Below are positions 1 to 12,841 of a DNA stretch of 15,432 nucleotides, in pieces. Position 1 is the stretch's first letter, and each line of letters starts with the position of its first letter. The DNA comes from a bacterium (GTDB taxonomy: Bacteria; Actinomycetota; Acidimicrobiia; Acidimicrobiales; CATQHL01): the NCBI GenBank assembly GCA_026713745.1, contig JAPONU010000491.1, positions 1 through 15,432 of the forward strand, written 5' to 3'. Under the pieces are notes generated by a model that saw nothing but the letters and a program-made list of their open reading frames with translations, was not told where the DNA came from and searched no databases. A program made the position numbers and the translations under genes.

Positions 1-98
1 CGCTGGAGCACCTTGTTGACGAACTGCGTGACCAGGACCGAGTCGTAGACCGGATCGGGCGGAAGCTCGCGTCTTTGGGGTGGACCTCGGCGGGGCAT
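1..98 (-). CDS. rpsG: 30S ribosomal protein S7, N-terminal part (runs off the window)
   Basis: This is the beginning of ribosomal protein S7, which nucleates assembly of the 30S head and contacts 16S rRNA. Only the first 32 codons are inside the window. Reading the minus strand from the ATG at 98 gives MPRRGPPQRRELPPDPVYDS followed by VLVTQFVNKVLQR, which matches the S7 N-terminus (MPRRG...PDPVY...LVT.(L/F)VNK). The start codon lies 4 bp after the rpsL stop, with an AAGGA-like ribosome binding site inside the last rpsL codons. The two genes are therefore the usual rpsL-rpsG pair of the str operon and are probably translated together. Identification is by sequence similarity I recognise; the C-terminal part cannot be judged. 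Confidence 0.93.
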   Translation of the reverse strand, partial: MPRRGPPQRRELPPDPVYDSVLVTQFVNKVLQ

Positions 99-102
99 GT
101 CG

Positions 103-471
103 TCAGTCCTTCTTGGCGCCGTAGCGGCTGCGGGCCTGCCGACGCTCATCCACACCGCTGGAGTCGAGGGCCCCGCGGATGACCTTGTAGCGAACACCGG
201 GGATGTCCTTCACACGGCCGCCGCGCACCAGCACGATCGAGTGTTCCTGCAGGTTGTGCCCCTCACCGGGGATGTAGGCCGTCACCTCGATGCCGCTCGT
301 GAGCCGCACGCGCGCCACCTTCCGCAGCGCGGAGTTGGGCTTCTTGGGGGTCGTCGTGTAGACCCGCGTGCACACCCCCCGCCGCTGGGGCGCGCCCTTC
401 AGAGCCGGAGTGCTGTCCTTGCGGGGTTTCGTCCCGCGTCCTTTGCGCACGAGTTGCTGGATGGTGGGCAC
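103..471 (-). CDS. rpsL: 30S ribosomal protein S12
   Basis: S12 sits at the decoding centre of the 30S subunit and controls translational accuracy. The 122-residue protein is full length and has the family hallmarks: TTPKKPNSALRKVAR at about 40-54, GEGHNLQEHS at 69-78, VRGGRVKDIPGVRYK at 82-96 and the QARSRYGAKK tail. K43 and K88, the usual sites of streptomycin-resistance mutations, are both lysine, so the sequence predicts a streptomycin-sensitive ribosome. D89, the residue that is beta-methylthiolated in many bacteria, is present. The start is GTG at 471, the only one giving the canonical MPTIQQLVRKGR N-terminus. An AGGAG ribosome binding site lies 12 bases upstream, which is rather far. 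It follows rpoC after 221 bp and precedes rpsG by 4 bp. Confidence 0.97.
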   Translation of the reverse strand: MPTIQQLVRKGRGTKPRKDSTPALKGAPQRRGVCTRVYTTTPKKPNSALRKVARVRLTSGIEVTAYIPGEGHNLQEHSIVLVRGGRVKDIPGVRYKVIRGALDSSGVDERRQARSRYGAKKD

Positions 472-692
472 GGTTGCGAAGGACTCCTGGATTGCTGGTC
501 ATCGACGGTGGCGGGTGGTGGCTGAAGGTATGCACCGGGCGGGGCCGCAGCGCCGGACGGGCCATGTCACGGTCCACTCACAGTGGGCCGCCCCGGGCTC
601 GACCACGCGCCTTGCGCAGCGTATTTTTCGGCGAGCGCGTCCGGGGGGACAGGCCGAAGCCGAGATTTCAGACTACGAGCGGGCGACGGTCT
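472..692 (-). promoter_or_regulatory. rpoC-rpsL spacer with a weak candidate str-operon promoter
   Basis: This 221-bp non-coding spacer separates rpoC from rpsL, where a str-operon promoter is expected. On the minus strand the best -10 candidate is TACGCT at 623-618, directly preceded by a run of five A residues, but no TTG-type -35 box stands at the right distance. A second -10-like hexamer, TACCTT, is at 530-525. A small perfect dyad, CCACT-N3-AGTGG, lies at 574-586. I see no hairpin with a following T-run that would act as a rho-independent terminator for rpoC. Readthrough from rpoC into rpsL is therefore possible. Confidence 0.25.
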
Positions 693-4712
<4,020 letters not shown>

Positions 4713-4714
4713 CC

Positions 4715-8356
<3,642 letters not shown>

Positions 8357-8482
8357 ATCTCACTCCTGGGGAAGCACATGACCGACTTGGGGGCGCGCGA
8401 CGGAGCCACGAGGTTCAGGACCCGAACTCCCGACAGCGGAAACCGGGAATGCCTATGCGGAGAACGGCGACACGGGGAAATC

Positions 8483-8511
8483 ACCCTACTGTCCGCCGCC
8501 CGCGGCCGCAA
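8483..8511 (-). promoter_or_regulatory. Candidate rpoBC promoter in the rplL-rpoB spacer
   Basis: On the minus strand a -35-like TTGCGG (8511-8506) is followed after exactly 17 bases by a -10-like TAGGGT (8488-8483). This lies downstream of the rplL hairpin and about 127 bp before the rpoB start. A separate promoter for rpoBC at this position is common in bacteria. The match is fair but not strong, so this is a candidate only. Confidence 0.35.
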
Positions 8512-8522
8512 CCTCGAAGGCG

Positions 8523-8557
8523 TTCAAATTGCCGGACACCGCCGCAGCGTCCGGCAA
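8523..8557 (-). terminator. Hairpin (attenuator or weak terminator) between rplL and rpoB
   Basis: A 9-bp perfect stem, TTGCCGGAC at 8557-8549 pairing with GTCCGGCAA at 8537-8529 on the minus strand, encloses an 11-base loop. It is followed by TTTGAACG, so the downstream U-run is short. It begins 7 bp after the rplL stop. Partial terminators at the rplL-rpoB junction are known in other bacteria, where they set the ratio of ribosomal protein to polymerase subunit synthesis. The structure is seen; its role is inferred. Confidence 0.6.
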
Positions 8558-8563
8558 CGGGGG

Positions 8564-8947
8564 TTAGGAGATCTTGATGACGGCGCCGGCGGCCTCGAGG
8601 GCTGCGGCGGCTCCGTCGGCCTCCTCGCGCGGCACGCCCTGCAGCACCGGCTGGGGTGCGGTGTCGACCAACTCCTTGGCCTCCTTCAGCCCCAGGCTGG
8701 TGAGCGAGCGCACCTCCTTGATGACCTGGATCTTCTTGTCGCCGACCTCGGAAAGGACGACGTCGAAGGCAGTCTGCTCCTCTTCTTCCTCGGCGGCCTC
8801 GGCAGCGGCGGGTACCGCCATGGGCATCGCCGCCACGGGAGCTGCCGCGGTGACGCCGAAACGCTCCTCGAAATCCTTGAGGAGTTCGCTCAGCTCCAGC
8901 ACCGTCATGGCGCTGATGGTGTCGAGAACTTCGTCGACCTTGGACAT
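8564..8947 (-). CDS. rplL: 50S ribosomal protein L7/L12
   Basis: L7/L12 forms the flexible stalk of the 50S subunit that recruits and activates translational GTPases. It is present as dimers bound to L10. The 127-residue protein has the standard layout: an N-terminal dimerisation domain (1-33, with VLELSELLKDFEERFGV), an alanine-rich then polyglutamate hinge (34-58), and the globular C-terminal domain (59-127) with FDVVL, GDKKIQVIKEVRSLTSLGLK and EAKELVD. AGGAG lies 8 bases before the ATG. It follows rplJ by 100 bp and is followed by the hairpin described at the rpoB junction. No anomalies are seen. Confidence 0.97.
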   Translation of the reverse strand: MSKVDEVLDTISAMTVLELSELLKDFEERFGVTAAAPVAAMPMAVPAAAEAAEEEEEQTAFDVVLSEVGDKKIQVIKEVRSLTSLGLKEAKELVDTAPQPVLQGVPREEADGAAAALEAAGAVIKIS

Positions 8948-9002
8948 GGTGTTTCTCCTTGTTCTTGTCTCGGTGTGATTGCCTTGTCCCGCCGGCTGGG
9001 TC

Positions 9003-9044
9003 GGCGGGCGTTACGTGCCGGCGGGCGTTACGTGCCGGCGGGCG
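9003..9044. repeat. 17-bp tandem repeat in the rplJ-rplL spacer, about 2.5 copies
   Basis: The 17-bp unit GGCGGGCGTTACGTGCC occurs at 9003-9019 and again at 9020-9036, with a partial third copy to 9044. It ends 3 bp from the rplJ stop codon. An adjoining 7-bp inverted repeat, CCCGCCG (8988-8994) and CGGCGGG (9002-9008), would fold in the transcript just downstream. The repeat lies fully in the rplJ-rplL intergenic RNA and is absent from the other spacers here. Confidence 0.85.
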
Positions 9045-9047
9045 CTC

Positions 9048-9650
9048 TCAGTTCGCGGAGCGCTCGTCGATCAGGGCCCGGAGCAGGCCGGCGAAATTGC
9101 GGGCCGGCGCGGCCGCCAGGCCCGCGAACTCCTGGAGTGGCGCGCCGAGCAGCCGCGCCATCTTCTGCATCGGACTTGCCAGCGCTCCCGCCAGTTCGGC
9201 CTGCAGTTGCTCGGCAGGAGGCAGCTTGGACAGGTGCTCCACCGCCTCGGGTCCGACCGGGTCGGTACCCAGGAGACCCCCCTTGACGACCAGACTCTTC
9301 TCGGTGCGCTGGAAGTCGAACAGGGCTTTCGCCACTGCCGCGGCGTCGCCGGGGCGCCCGTCCTCGAGGGTCTCCACGAACGCCACCGCCGTGGGGCCCA
9401 CCAGCAGGTGGTCGCAGTCGATCCCGAGTTCGCGTGTCGCCAGGCGGATCAGGGTGTTCTTGTACACCTTGTAGCTGCCGCCGAACGGCGCGAGCGAGTG
9501 CCGCAGCGCGGCCATCGCCGCTGTGTCGAGACCGCGGTACTCGGTCAGCACCGCACCCTGGGCGGCGGCCAGGCGTTCGCGGATCTCTGCGACGACGGCC
9601 ACCTTGTCCGGGCGGGGCGGGCGGGAGTGTTCACTCGATGACTCGGACAC
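9048..9650 (-). CDS. rplJ: 50S ribosomal protein L10
   Basis: L10 anchors the L7/L12 dimers at the base of the 50S stalk and binds its own mRNA leader to repress synthesis when in excess. From the GTG at 9650 the protein is 200 residues, slightly longer than the usual 165-180 because of a serine-rich N-terminal extension before PRPDKVAVVAEIRERL. This start is preferred because GGAG lies 6 bases upstream and because longer readings enter the structured leader. Family features include AVLTEYRGLD, YKVYKNTLIRLA, a glycine-rich VVKGGLLG stretch and a C-terminal helical, alanine-rich L7/L12-binding segment. rplL follows after 100 bp. Confidence 0.95.
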   Translation of the reverse strand: MSESSSEHSRPPRPDKVAVVAEIRERLAAAQGAVLTEYRGLDTAAMAALRHSLAPFGGSYKVYKNTLIRLATRELGIDCDHLLVGPTAVAFVETLEDGRPGDAAAVAKALFDFQRTEKSLVVKGGLLGTDPVGPEAVEHLSKLPPAEQLQAELAGALASPMQKMARLLGAPLQEFAGLAAAPARNFAGLLRALIDERSAN

Positions 9651-9717
9651 GGTGGTCTCCGGATCGGTTCGGGATTCGGTGCAGGCCGGCCGGCGCGAAC
9701 CCGCCGGAAACGGCAAC

Positions 9718-9743
9718 GGCGCCGCAGAAGATCGCGCGGCGCC
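9718..9743 (-). other. Strong GC hairpin between the L10 leader and rplJ
   Basis: An 8-bp perfect stem, GGCGCCGC at 9743-9736 pairing with GCGGCGCC at 9725-9718 on the minus strand, encloses a 10-base loop. It lies downstream of the L10-type leader and about 68 bp before the rplJ start. No U-run follows, so an intrinsic terminator is unlikely. It could be an alternative fold in leader-mediated control. A further CCGGCG/CGCCGG hairpin follows closely. Confidence 0.45.
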
Positions 9744-9754
9744 GGGGGATTGGG

Positions 9755-9835
9755 GCGTCACCTCATCAGGCGGGCGGCAGCGGGGCGCTGCCGTGCCCTT
9801 TCAGCTCCTAGGGGCACCGGAGATCTTCAGCGAGC
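9755..9835 (-). ncRNA. L10 leader (autoregulatory mRNA element) upstream of rplJ
   Basis: The 259-bp space between rplA and rplJ holds a structured stretch resembling the L10 leader, to which the L10-L12 complex binds to control rplJL. On the minus strand it contains GCTGAAGAT near 9832-9823, a GTGCCC/GGGCAC stem (9817-9812 with 9798-9793), a GGCAGCG/CGCTGCC stem (9792-9786 with 9782-9776) and then CTGATGAGGTGA at about 9769-9758. The paired GAAGA and TGATGAGGTGA strands are what I would expect of the kink-turn in this family. The position directly upstream of rplJ fits. Exact boundaries are uncertain. Confidence 0.6.
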
Positions 9836-9864
9836 ATTCGGTTGTCGGGCCTCGCAGGCTAGCG

Positions 9865-9882
9865 GGAGGTCAAACCACCTCC
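9865..9882 (-). other. Short hairpin just downstream of rplA
   Basis: A 6-bp inverted repeat with a 6-base loop reads GGAGGT-GGTTTG-ACCTCC on the minus strand. It starts 28 bp after the rplA stop. It is not followed by a T-run. It may mark the rplKA transcript end or protect its 3' end, but the sequence alone does not decide this. Confidence 0.4.
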
Positions 9883-9909
9883 ACTGCGCGCCGCAAGGGT
9901 AGGGGCGGC

Positions 9910-10596
9910 TCAGATGCTCCCGGGGTCGATCTTGACCGGCGGTCCCATCGTGGAACTGATCGTCACCTTGTGGACGTAGCGACCCTTGGCGGCCGGGGGC
10001 CGCACCCGGTTCAACTCCTCCATCACCGTGCGCAGGTTGTCCATGAGCGCCTCGGTGCTGAAACTCACCTTCCCGATCGGGACGTGCACGTTGCCCTGGC
10101 GGTCGGTGCGGTAACCCACACGCCCGCCCTTGAAGTCGGCGACGGCCTTGGCCACATCGGTGGTCACGGTGCCGCTCTTCGGGTTGGGCATCAGCCCGCG
10201 GGGCCCGAGCGTGCGCCCGAGCCGGCCGACGAGCGGCATCATGTCCGGCGTGGCGATGGCCACGTCGAAGTCCATCATGCCCCCGCTGATCTCCTCGACG
10301 AGGTCGTTGTCGCCCACGTGGTCGGCCCCGGCGTCGCGGGCGGCGATCGCCGCCTCACCGGCGGCGAAGACGGCCACACGCACCTGCTTGCCGGTGCCCG
10401 ATGGCAGCGAGACGGTCCCGCGCAGCATCTGCTCGGACCGGCGGGGGTCGACCCCCAGGCCGACAGCCATGTCCACGGTCTCGTCGAATCCGGCTGACGG
10501 CAGCCCCTTCACCACGCCGAGCCCCTCGACGGCATCGTGCACACGCTGCCGGTCGTAGCGGCGAGCGGCATCGCTGTAGCGCTTTCCGTTGTTCAT
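9910..10596 (-). CDS. rplA: 50S ribosomal protein L1
   Basis: L1 forms the mobile L1 stalk of the 50S subunit, which escorts deacylated tRNA from the E site. In many bacteria it also represses its own rplKA mRNA. The protein is 228 residues, close to the family norm. Recognisable segments are GKRYSDAARRYDR at 4-16, ETVDMAVGLGVDPRRSEQMLRGTV at about 39-62, the signature LGPRGLMPNPKSGTV at 130-144, and GNVHVPIGKVSFS at 168-180. The ATG at 10596 has a strong GGAGGAG ribosome binding site 5 bases upstream. It follows rplK after 111 bp, in which I see no promoter or terminator. Confidence 0.97.
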   Translation of the reverse strand: MNNGKRYSDAARRYDRQRVHDAVEGLGVVKGLPSAGFDETVDMAVGLGVDPRRSEQMLRGTVSLPSGTGKQVRVAVFAAGEAAIAARDAGADHVGDNDLVEEISGGMMDFDVAIATPDMMPLVGRLGRTLGPRGLMPNPKSGTVTTDVAKAVADFKGGRVGYRTDRQGNVHVPIGKVSFSTEALMDNLRTVMEELNRVRPPAAKGRYVHKVTISSTMGPPVKIDPGSI

Positions 10597-10707
10597 GCTT
10601 CTCCTCCGGCCCTTGGACGTTCCCCGGCCCTGACGCCGTTGCGGGCTGTGGTCTTGTGAGGTCTTCGGGGGCGGCGGCCAACGCGCCGCGCCCGTGGAGT
10701 GGCGGCG

Positions 10708-11133
10708 CTAGCGGACCACCCGCACGCCCATGCTGCGGGCAGTGCCGGCGACCTGGCGCTTGGCCATGTCGATGTCGTCGGTGTTCAGGTCGGGCATCTT
10801 GATCTCGGCGATGGAGGCCACCTGCGCATCGGTGATCGAGCCGACGAACTCCCGCCCCACCTCGCCGGCACCCTTCTCCACGCCTGCCGCCTCGCGGACG
10901 AGGAACGACGTCGGGGGGGTCTTGAGGATGAAGCCGAAGGACCGGTCCTCGTAGATCGTGATCTCCACGGGGACGACCTGGCCGGCCTGATCGGCGGTGC
11001 GGTCGTTGTACTGCCGGCAGAAGTCCATGATGGCGATGCCGTGGGGACCGAGCGCGGTTCCCACCGGCGGCGCCGGGGAGGCCTTGCCGGCCTCGATATT
11101 GATCTTGACGACTACTAGGACCTTTTTCGCCAT
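10708..11133 (-). CDS. rplK: 50S ribosomal protein L11
   Basis: L11 binds the 1070-region of 23S rRNA in the GTPase-associated centre. It is needed for the stringent response and is part of the thiostrepton target. The 141-residue protein is full length: an N-terminal domain with GKASPAPPVGTALGPHGIAI at 16-35, and a C-terminal RNA-binding domain ending in GTARSMGVRV. Position 26, proline in the proteins I know best (PPVGPALG), is threonine here. AGGAG lies 9 bases before the ATG. nusG ends 30 bp upstream and rplA follows, the standard nusG-rplK-rplA order. Confidence 0.97.
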   Translation of the reverse strand: MAKKVLVVVKINIEAGKASPAPPVGTALGPHGIAIMDFCRQYNDRTADQAGQVVPVEITIYEDRSFGFILKTPPTSFLVREAAGVEKGAGEVGREFVGSITDAQVASIAEIKMPDLNTDDIDMAKRQVAGTARSMGVRVVR

Positions 11134-11163
11134 GATCGGCTCTCCTGTCGGTGGTTGCGGCGG

Positions 11164-11961
11164 CTAGAGCTTGGCGACCTGGGAGAATTCCAGCTCGACG
11201 GGGGTCTCGCGGCCAAAGATGTTGACCAGCACCTTGACCTTCAACTGCTCGGCGTTGATGTCGATGATCTCGCCCGACAACTCCGCGAACGGCCCCTCGC
11301 GCACCCGCACCGTCTCTCCGGCCTCGAACTGCAGGCGGGGACGACCGCGCTTGGCGGCCTCGTCGCCGGTTGTCCTGGACTCCAGGAACGTCTCCACGTC
11401 GCGCCGGCCCAGCGGGGTGGGCTTCGGCCCGTGCCCCACGAAGCCGGTGATCGACGGGGTCTCCTTGATGACCTGGAAGGCTTTGTCGGTGAGCCGGCAG
11501 CGCACCAGCAGGTAGCCGGGGAAGACCTTCTTCGGGACGACCACCTTTTTCCCGCCCTTGAACTCCACGACGTCCTCTGTGGGGATCTGGGCCTCGTAGA
11601 TGAGGTCGGTGGCATCGAGGCTGCGGACCCGCGCCTCGAGATCCTGCTTGGCCTTCTTCTCGTACCCCGACTGGGTGTGCACGACGTACCAGCGGCCAGG
11701 ACGGCGCGATGGGCGGTCCTCGTCGGGGGGCTCGACGATGTCCTCGCCGGCGGAGGCCCCCGCAGCCGCTTCGGCCGTGGCGTGGAGGTCGTCCTCGCTC
11801 AGCACGTCGTAGTACTGCTCCTCGCCGGGCGCTCCGGTGACATCCACGAGGGGGCCCGAAGGCAGTACCGCCTCGACGGGCGGCGCGGTCACCTGCTGCG
11901 GTGTGCCACCGGGCAGATCTGTATCGACTGGGGGGGATTGCTCACTCACGGAACCACTCAT
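11164..11961 (-). CDS. nusG: Transcription termination/antitermination factor NusG
   Basis: NusG binds the beta' clamp of RNA polymerase and links transcription to Rho or to the ribosome. From the ATG at 11961 the protein is 265 residues. An acidic, proline-rich extension fills about 1-88, as is usual in actinobacteria. The NGN domain starts at RWYVVHTQSGYEKKAK (90-105) and includes VFPGYLLV (146-153). A KOW domain follows (about 213-245, with FEAGETVRVREGPFAELSG). The ATG overlaps the secE stop in an ATGA arrangement (11961-11958), which both selects this start and implies translational coupling. An in-frame GTG four codons later is possible but less supported. Confidence 0.96.
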   Translation of the reverse strand: MSGSVSEQSPPVDTDLPGGTPQQVTAPPVEAVLPSGPLVDVTGAPGEEQYYDVLSEDDLHATAEAAAGASAGEDIVEPPDEDRPSRRPGRWYVVHTQSGYEKKAKQDLEARVRSLDATDLIYEAQIPTEDVVEFKGGKKVVVPKKVFPGYLLVRCRLTDKAFQVIKETPSITGFVGHGPKPTPLGRRDVETFLESRTTGDEAAKRGRPRLQFEAGETVRVREGPFAELSGEIIDINAEQLKVKVLVNIFGRETPVELEFSQVAKL

Positions 11962-12245
11962 CGCTCGAAGAGTTTCAGGATCGCCTCGCCGAAGCCGTAG
12001 TCCAGGGCACCGATCACAGCCGTGAGGATGACCACGACGACAAGGGTGACGATGGAGTAGTTGACGACCTCGGGGCGGGTCGGCCAAGAGACCTTGCGCA
12101 ACTCGGCGCGAACCTCGCGCATGAACTGCGCCGGCGAGGCCCGCTCGCGACGCGGCGCGGCCTGCTGGCGCCGCTCGGCTACGGGCGCGCCCTCCTCGTC
12201 GATGGCCCCCTGCTTGCGGGCCATACGGCGAAACTGTCTGTTCAT
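11958..12245 (-). CDS. secE: Preprotein translocase subunit SecE
   Basis: SecE is the essential membrane subunit that clamps SecY in the protein translocase. The protein has 95 residues from the second ATG (12245), beginning MNRQFRRMARKQG. This is the start I prefer because it matches the family N-terminus. An ATG two codons earlier (12251) would add ME, but its A is the last base of the tRNA-Trp CCA end. A charged cytoplasmic stretch precedes the signature ELRKVSWPTRPEV (48-60), followed by one membrane segment at about 62-82 (IVTLVVVVILTAVIGAL). There is essentially no room for a ribosome binding site between tRNA-Trp and the start. It overlaps nusG by 4 bp. Confidence 0.95.
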   Translation of the reverse strand: MNRQFRRMARKQGAIDEEGAPVAERRQQAAPRRERASPAQFMREVRAELRKVSWPTRPEVVNYSIVTLVVVVILTAVIGALDYGFGEAILKLFER

Positions 12246-12250
12246 TTCCA

Positions 12251-12326
12251 TGGCAGGGCAGGAGGGACTCGAACCCCCAACCGCCGGTTTTGGAGACCGG
12301 TGCTCTCCCAGTTGAGCTACTGCCCT
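12251..12326 (-). tRNA. tRNA-Trp (CCA anticodon)
   Basis: The minus strand folds as a complete tRNA of 76 bases. The acceptor AGGGCAG pairs with CTGCCCT, the D-arm reads GCTCAACTGGGAGAGC, and the anticodon stem-loop is CCGGT-CTCCAAA-ACCGG with anticodon CCA (12293-12291). The T-arm is GGGGGTTCGAGTCCCTC-like, with discriminator G. The 3' CCA is encoded in the DNA. tRNA-Trp directly upstream of secE is the normal arrangement in actinobacteria. secE begins at or within 6 bases of the tRNA 3' end. Confidence 0.97.
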
Positions 12327-12357
12327 CGGATTCGGCCCAGGCGGTGCAGGACAGGTC

Positions 12358-12363
12358 AGGATA
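12358..12363 (-). promoter_or_regulatory. Candidate -10 box for tRNA-Trp / secE / nusG
   Basis: TATCCT on the minus strand lies 31 bp before the tRNA-Trp 5' end, which would leave a precursor leader of about 25 bases. No TTG-type -35 is visible 16-19 bases upstream. If real, it would let tRNA-Trp-secE-nusG be transcribed independently of the R-M islet. It is also compatible with chance. Confidence 0.3.
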
Positions 12364-12407
12364 CCCAGCCGACCGGGCCATCCCCACGGCGGGAACGCAT
12401 CGGCCGG

Positions 12408-12495
12408 CCCCAGGCGTGCAGTAGCGGCGGCCAGAGTCGAACTGGCGACCTCTCGATTATGAGTCGAGCGCTCTTACCAACTGAGCTACGCCGCT
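12408..12495. repeat. Left copy of the 88-bp direct repeat (contains tRNA-Met)
   Basis: This copy is identical over all 88 bp to 14636-14723. One edge coincides exactly with the first base of tRNA-Met (12495); at the next base the copies differ (G at 12496, T at 14724). The other edge extends 14 bp past the tRNA discriminator. Beyond one mismatch (12407) four more bases agree. Confidence 0.97.
12422..12495 (-). tRNA. tRNA-Met (CAT anticodon), copy next to tRNA-Trp
   Basis: The minus strand gives a complete 74-base tRNA. The acceptor AGCGGCG pairs with CGCCGCT, the D-arm starts GCTCAGTTGGTAAGAGC, and the anticodon stem-loop is CTCGA-CTCATAA-TCGAG with anticodon CAT (12461-12459). The T-arm is GCCAG-TTCGACT-CTGGC, with discriminator A. 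CCA is not encoded (CTG follows). The position beside tRNA-Thr and tRNA-Trp fits the elongator methionine tRNA. A lysidine-modified isoleucine tRNA with a CAT anticodon cannot be ruled out formally. The sequence is identical to the copy at 14650-14723. Confidence 0.95.
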
Positions 12496-12841
12496 GGATT
12501 GTCGGGCCAAAGTCGCGGAGCTCCCCCTGAATCGCCCGCCGAAGTCGCCGGCCACGACGAAGCCTCACGGATGTCGAACCGGCGTGATCGTTGTCACAGG
12601 GGAGTGATGGGATAGGGGCATCCCGGTCACCGATCCGCACTGCAGCGGCGCTCGGTCTGCCCCGAACCGGCTTGTCGGCCCCGCCGACGGACAACCCGTA
12701 TCACCGCACGCCCCGGGGGAGAGACCGATGACCGACGCCACCCTGTTCGCCGACACCGACGGGAACGGAGTTCCCGACGTGCCGTCACGGTCCGGAAATA
12801 CTCGACAGCCCGTAACTTCAATGTTACACTCGGTCGAGACC
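12496..12841 (+). other. Left flank of the R-M islet: upstream region of the methyltransferase
   Basis: I find no convincing gene in this 346-bp stretch. It contains half-sites GTGA, TCAC and GTGA at 12584, 12594 and 12604, exactly 10 bp apart, which may be a regulator site. From 12728 an in-frame N-terminal extension of the methyltransferase is possible (ATG with GGAG six bases upstream). The last 45 bp are AT-richer, contain a TTA codon if read, and carry the promoter and operator described separately. On the minus strand I see no clear promoter for the adjacent tRNA-Met. Confidence 0.5.
12802..12830 (+). promoter_or_regulatory. Promoter and overlapping operator of the HTH-methyltransferase
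   Basis: TCGACA (12802-12807, one mismatch from TTGACA) is separated by 17 bp from TACACT (12825-12830), which has a TG extension at 12822-12823. The predicted transcript start is around 12836-12838, only 4-6 bases before the ATG at 12842, so the mRNA would be nearly leaderless. An inverted repeat, GTAAC-N6-GTTAC (12812-12827), fills the spacer and overlaps the -10. This is where an Xre-type repressor would block polymerase. The obvious candidate is the HTH domain of the methyltransferase itself. Confidence 0.6.

Noticed and set aside
8988..9008. CCCGCCG/CGGCGGG dyad as an rplJ terminator
   Set aside because: No T-run follows it in the transcribed direction, and rplL must be co-transcribed.
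11962..12387. Upstream extension of the nusG frame through secE and tRNA-Trp
   Set aside because: It overlaps secE and the tRNA. The ATGA overlap at 11958-11961 gives a better start.
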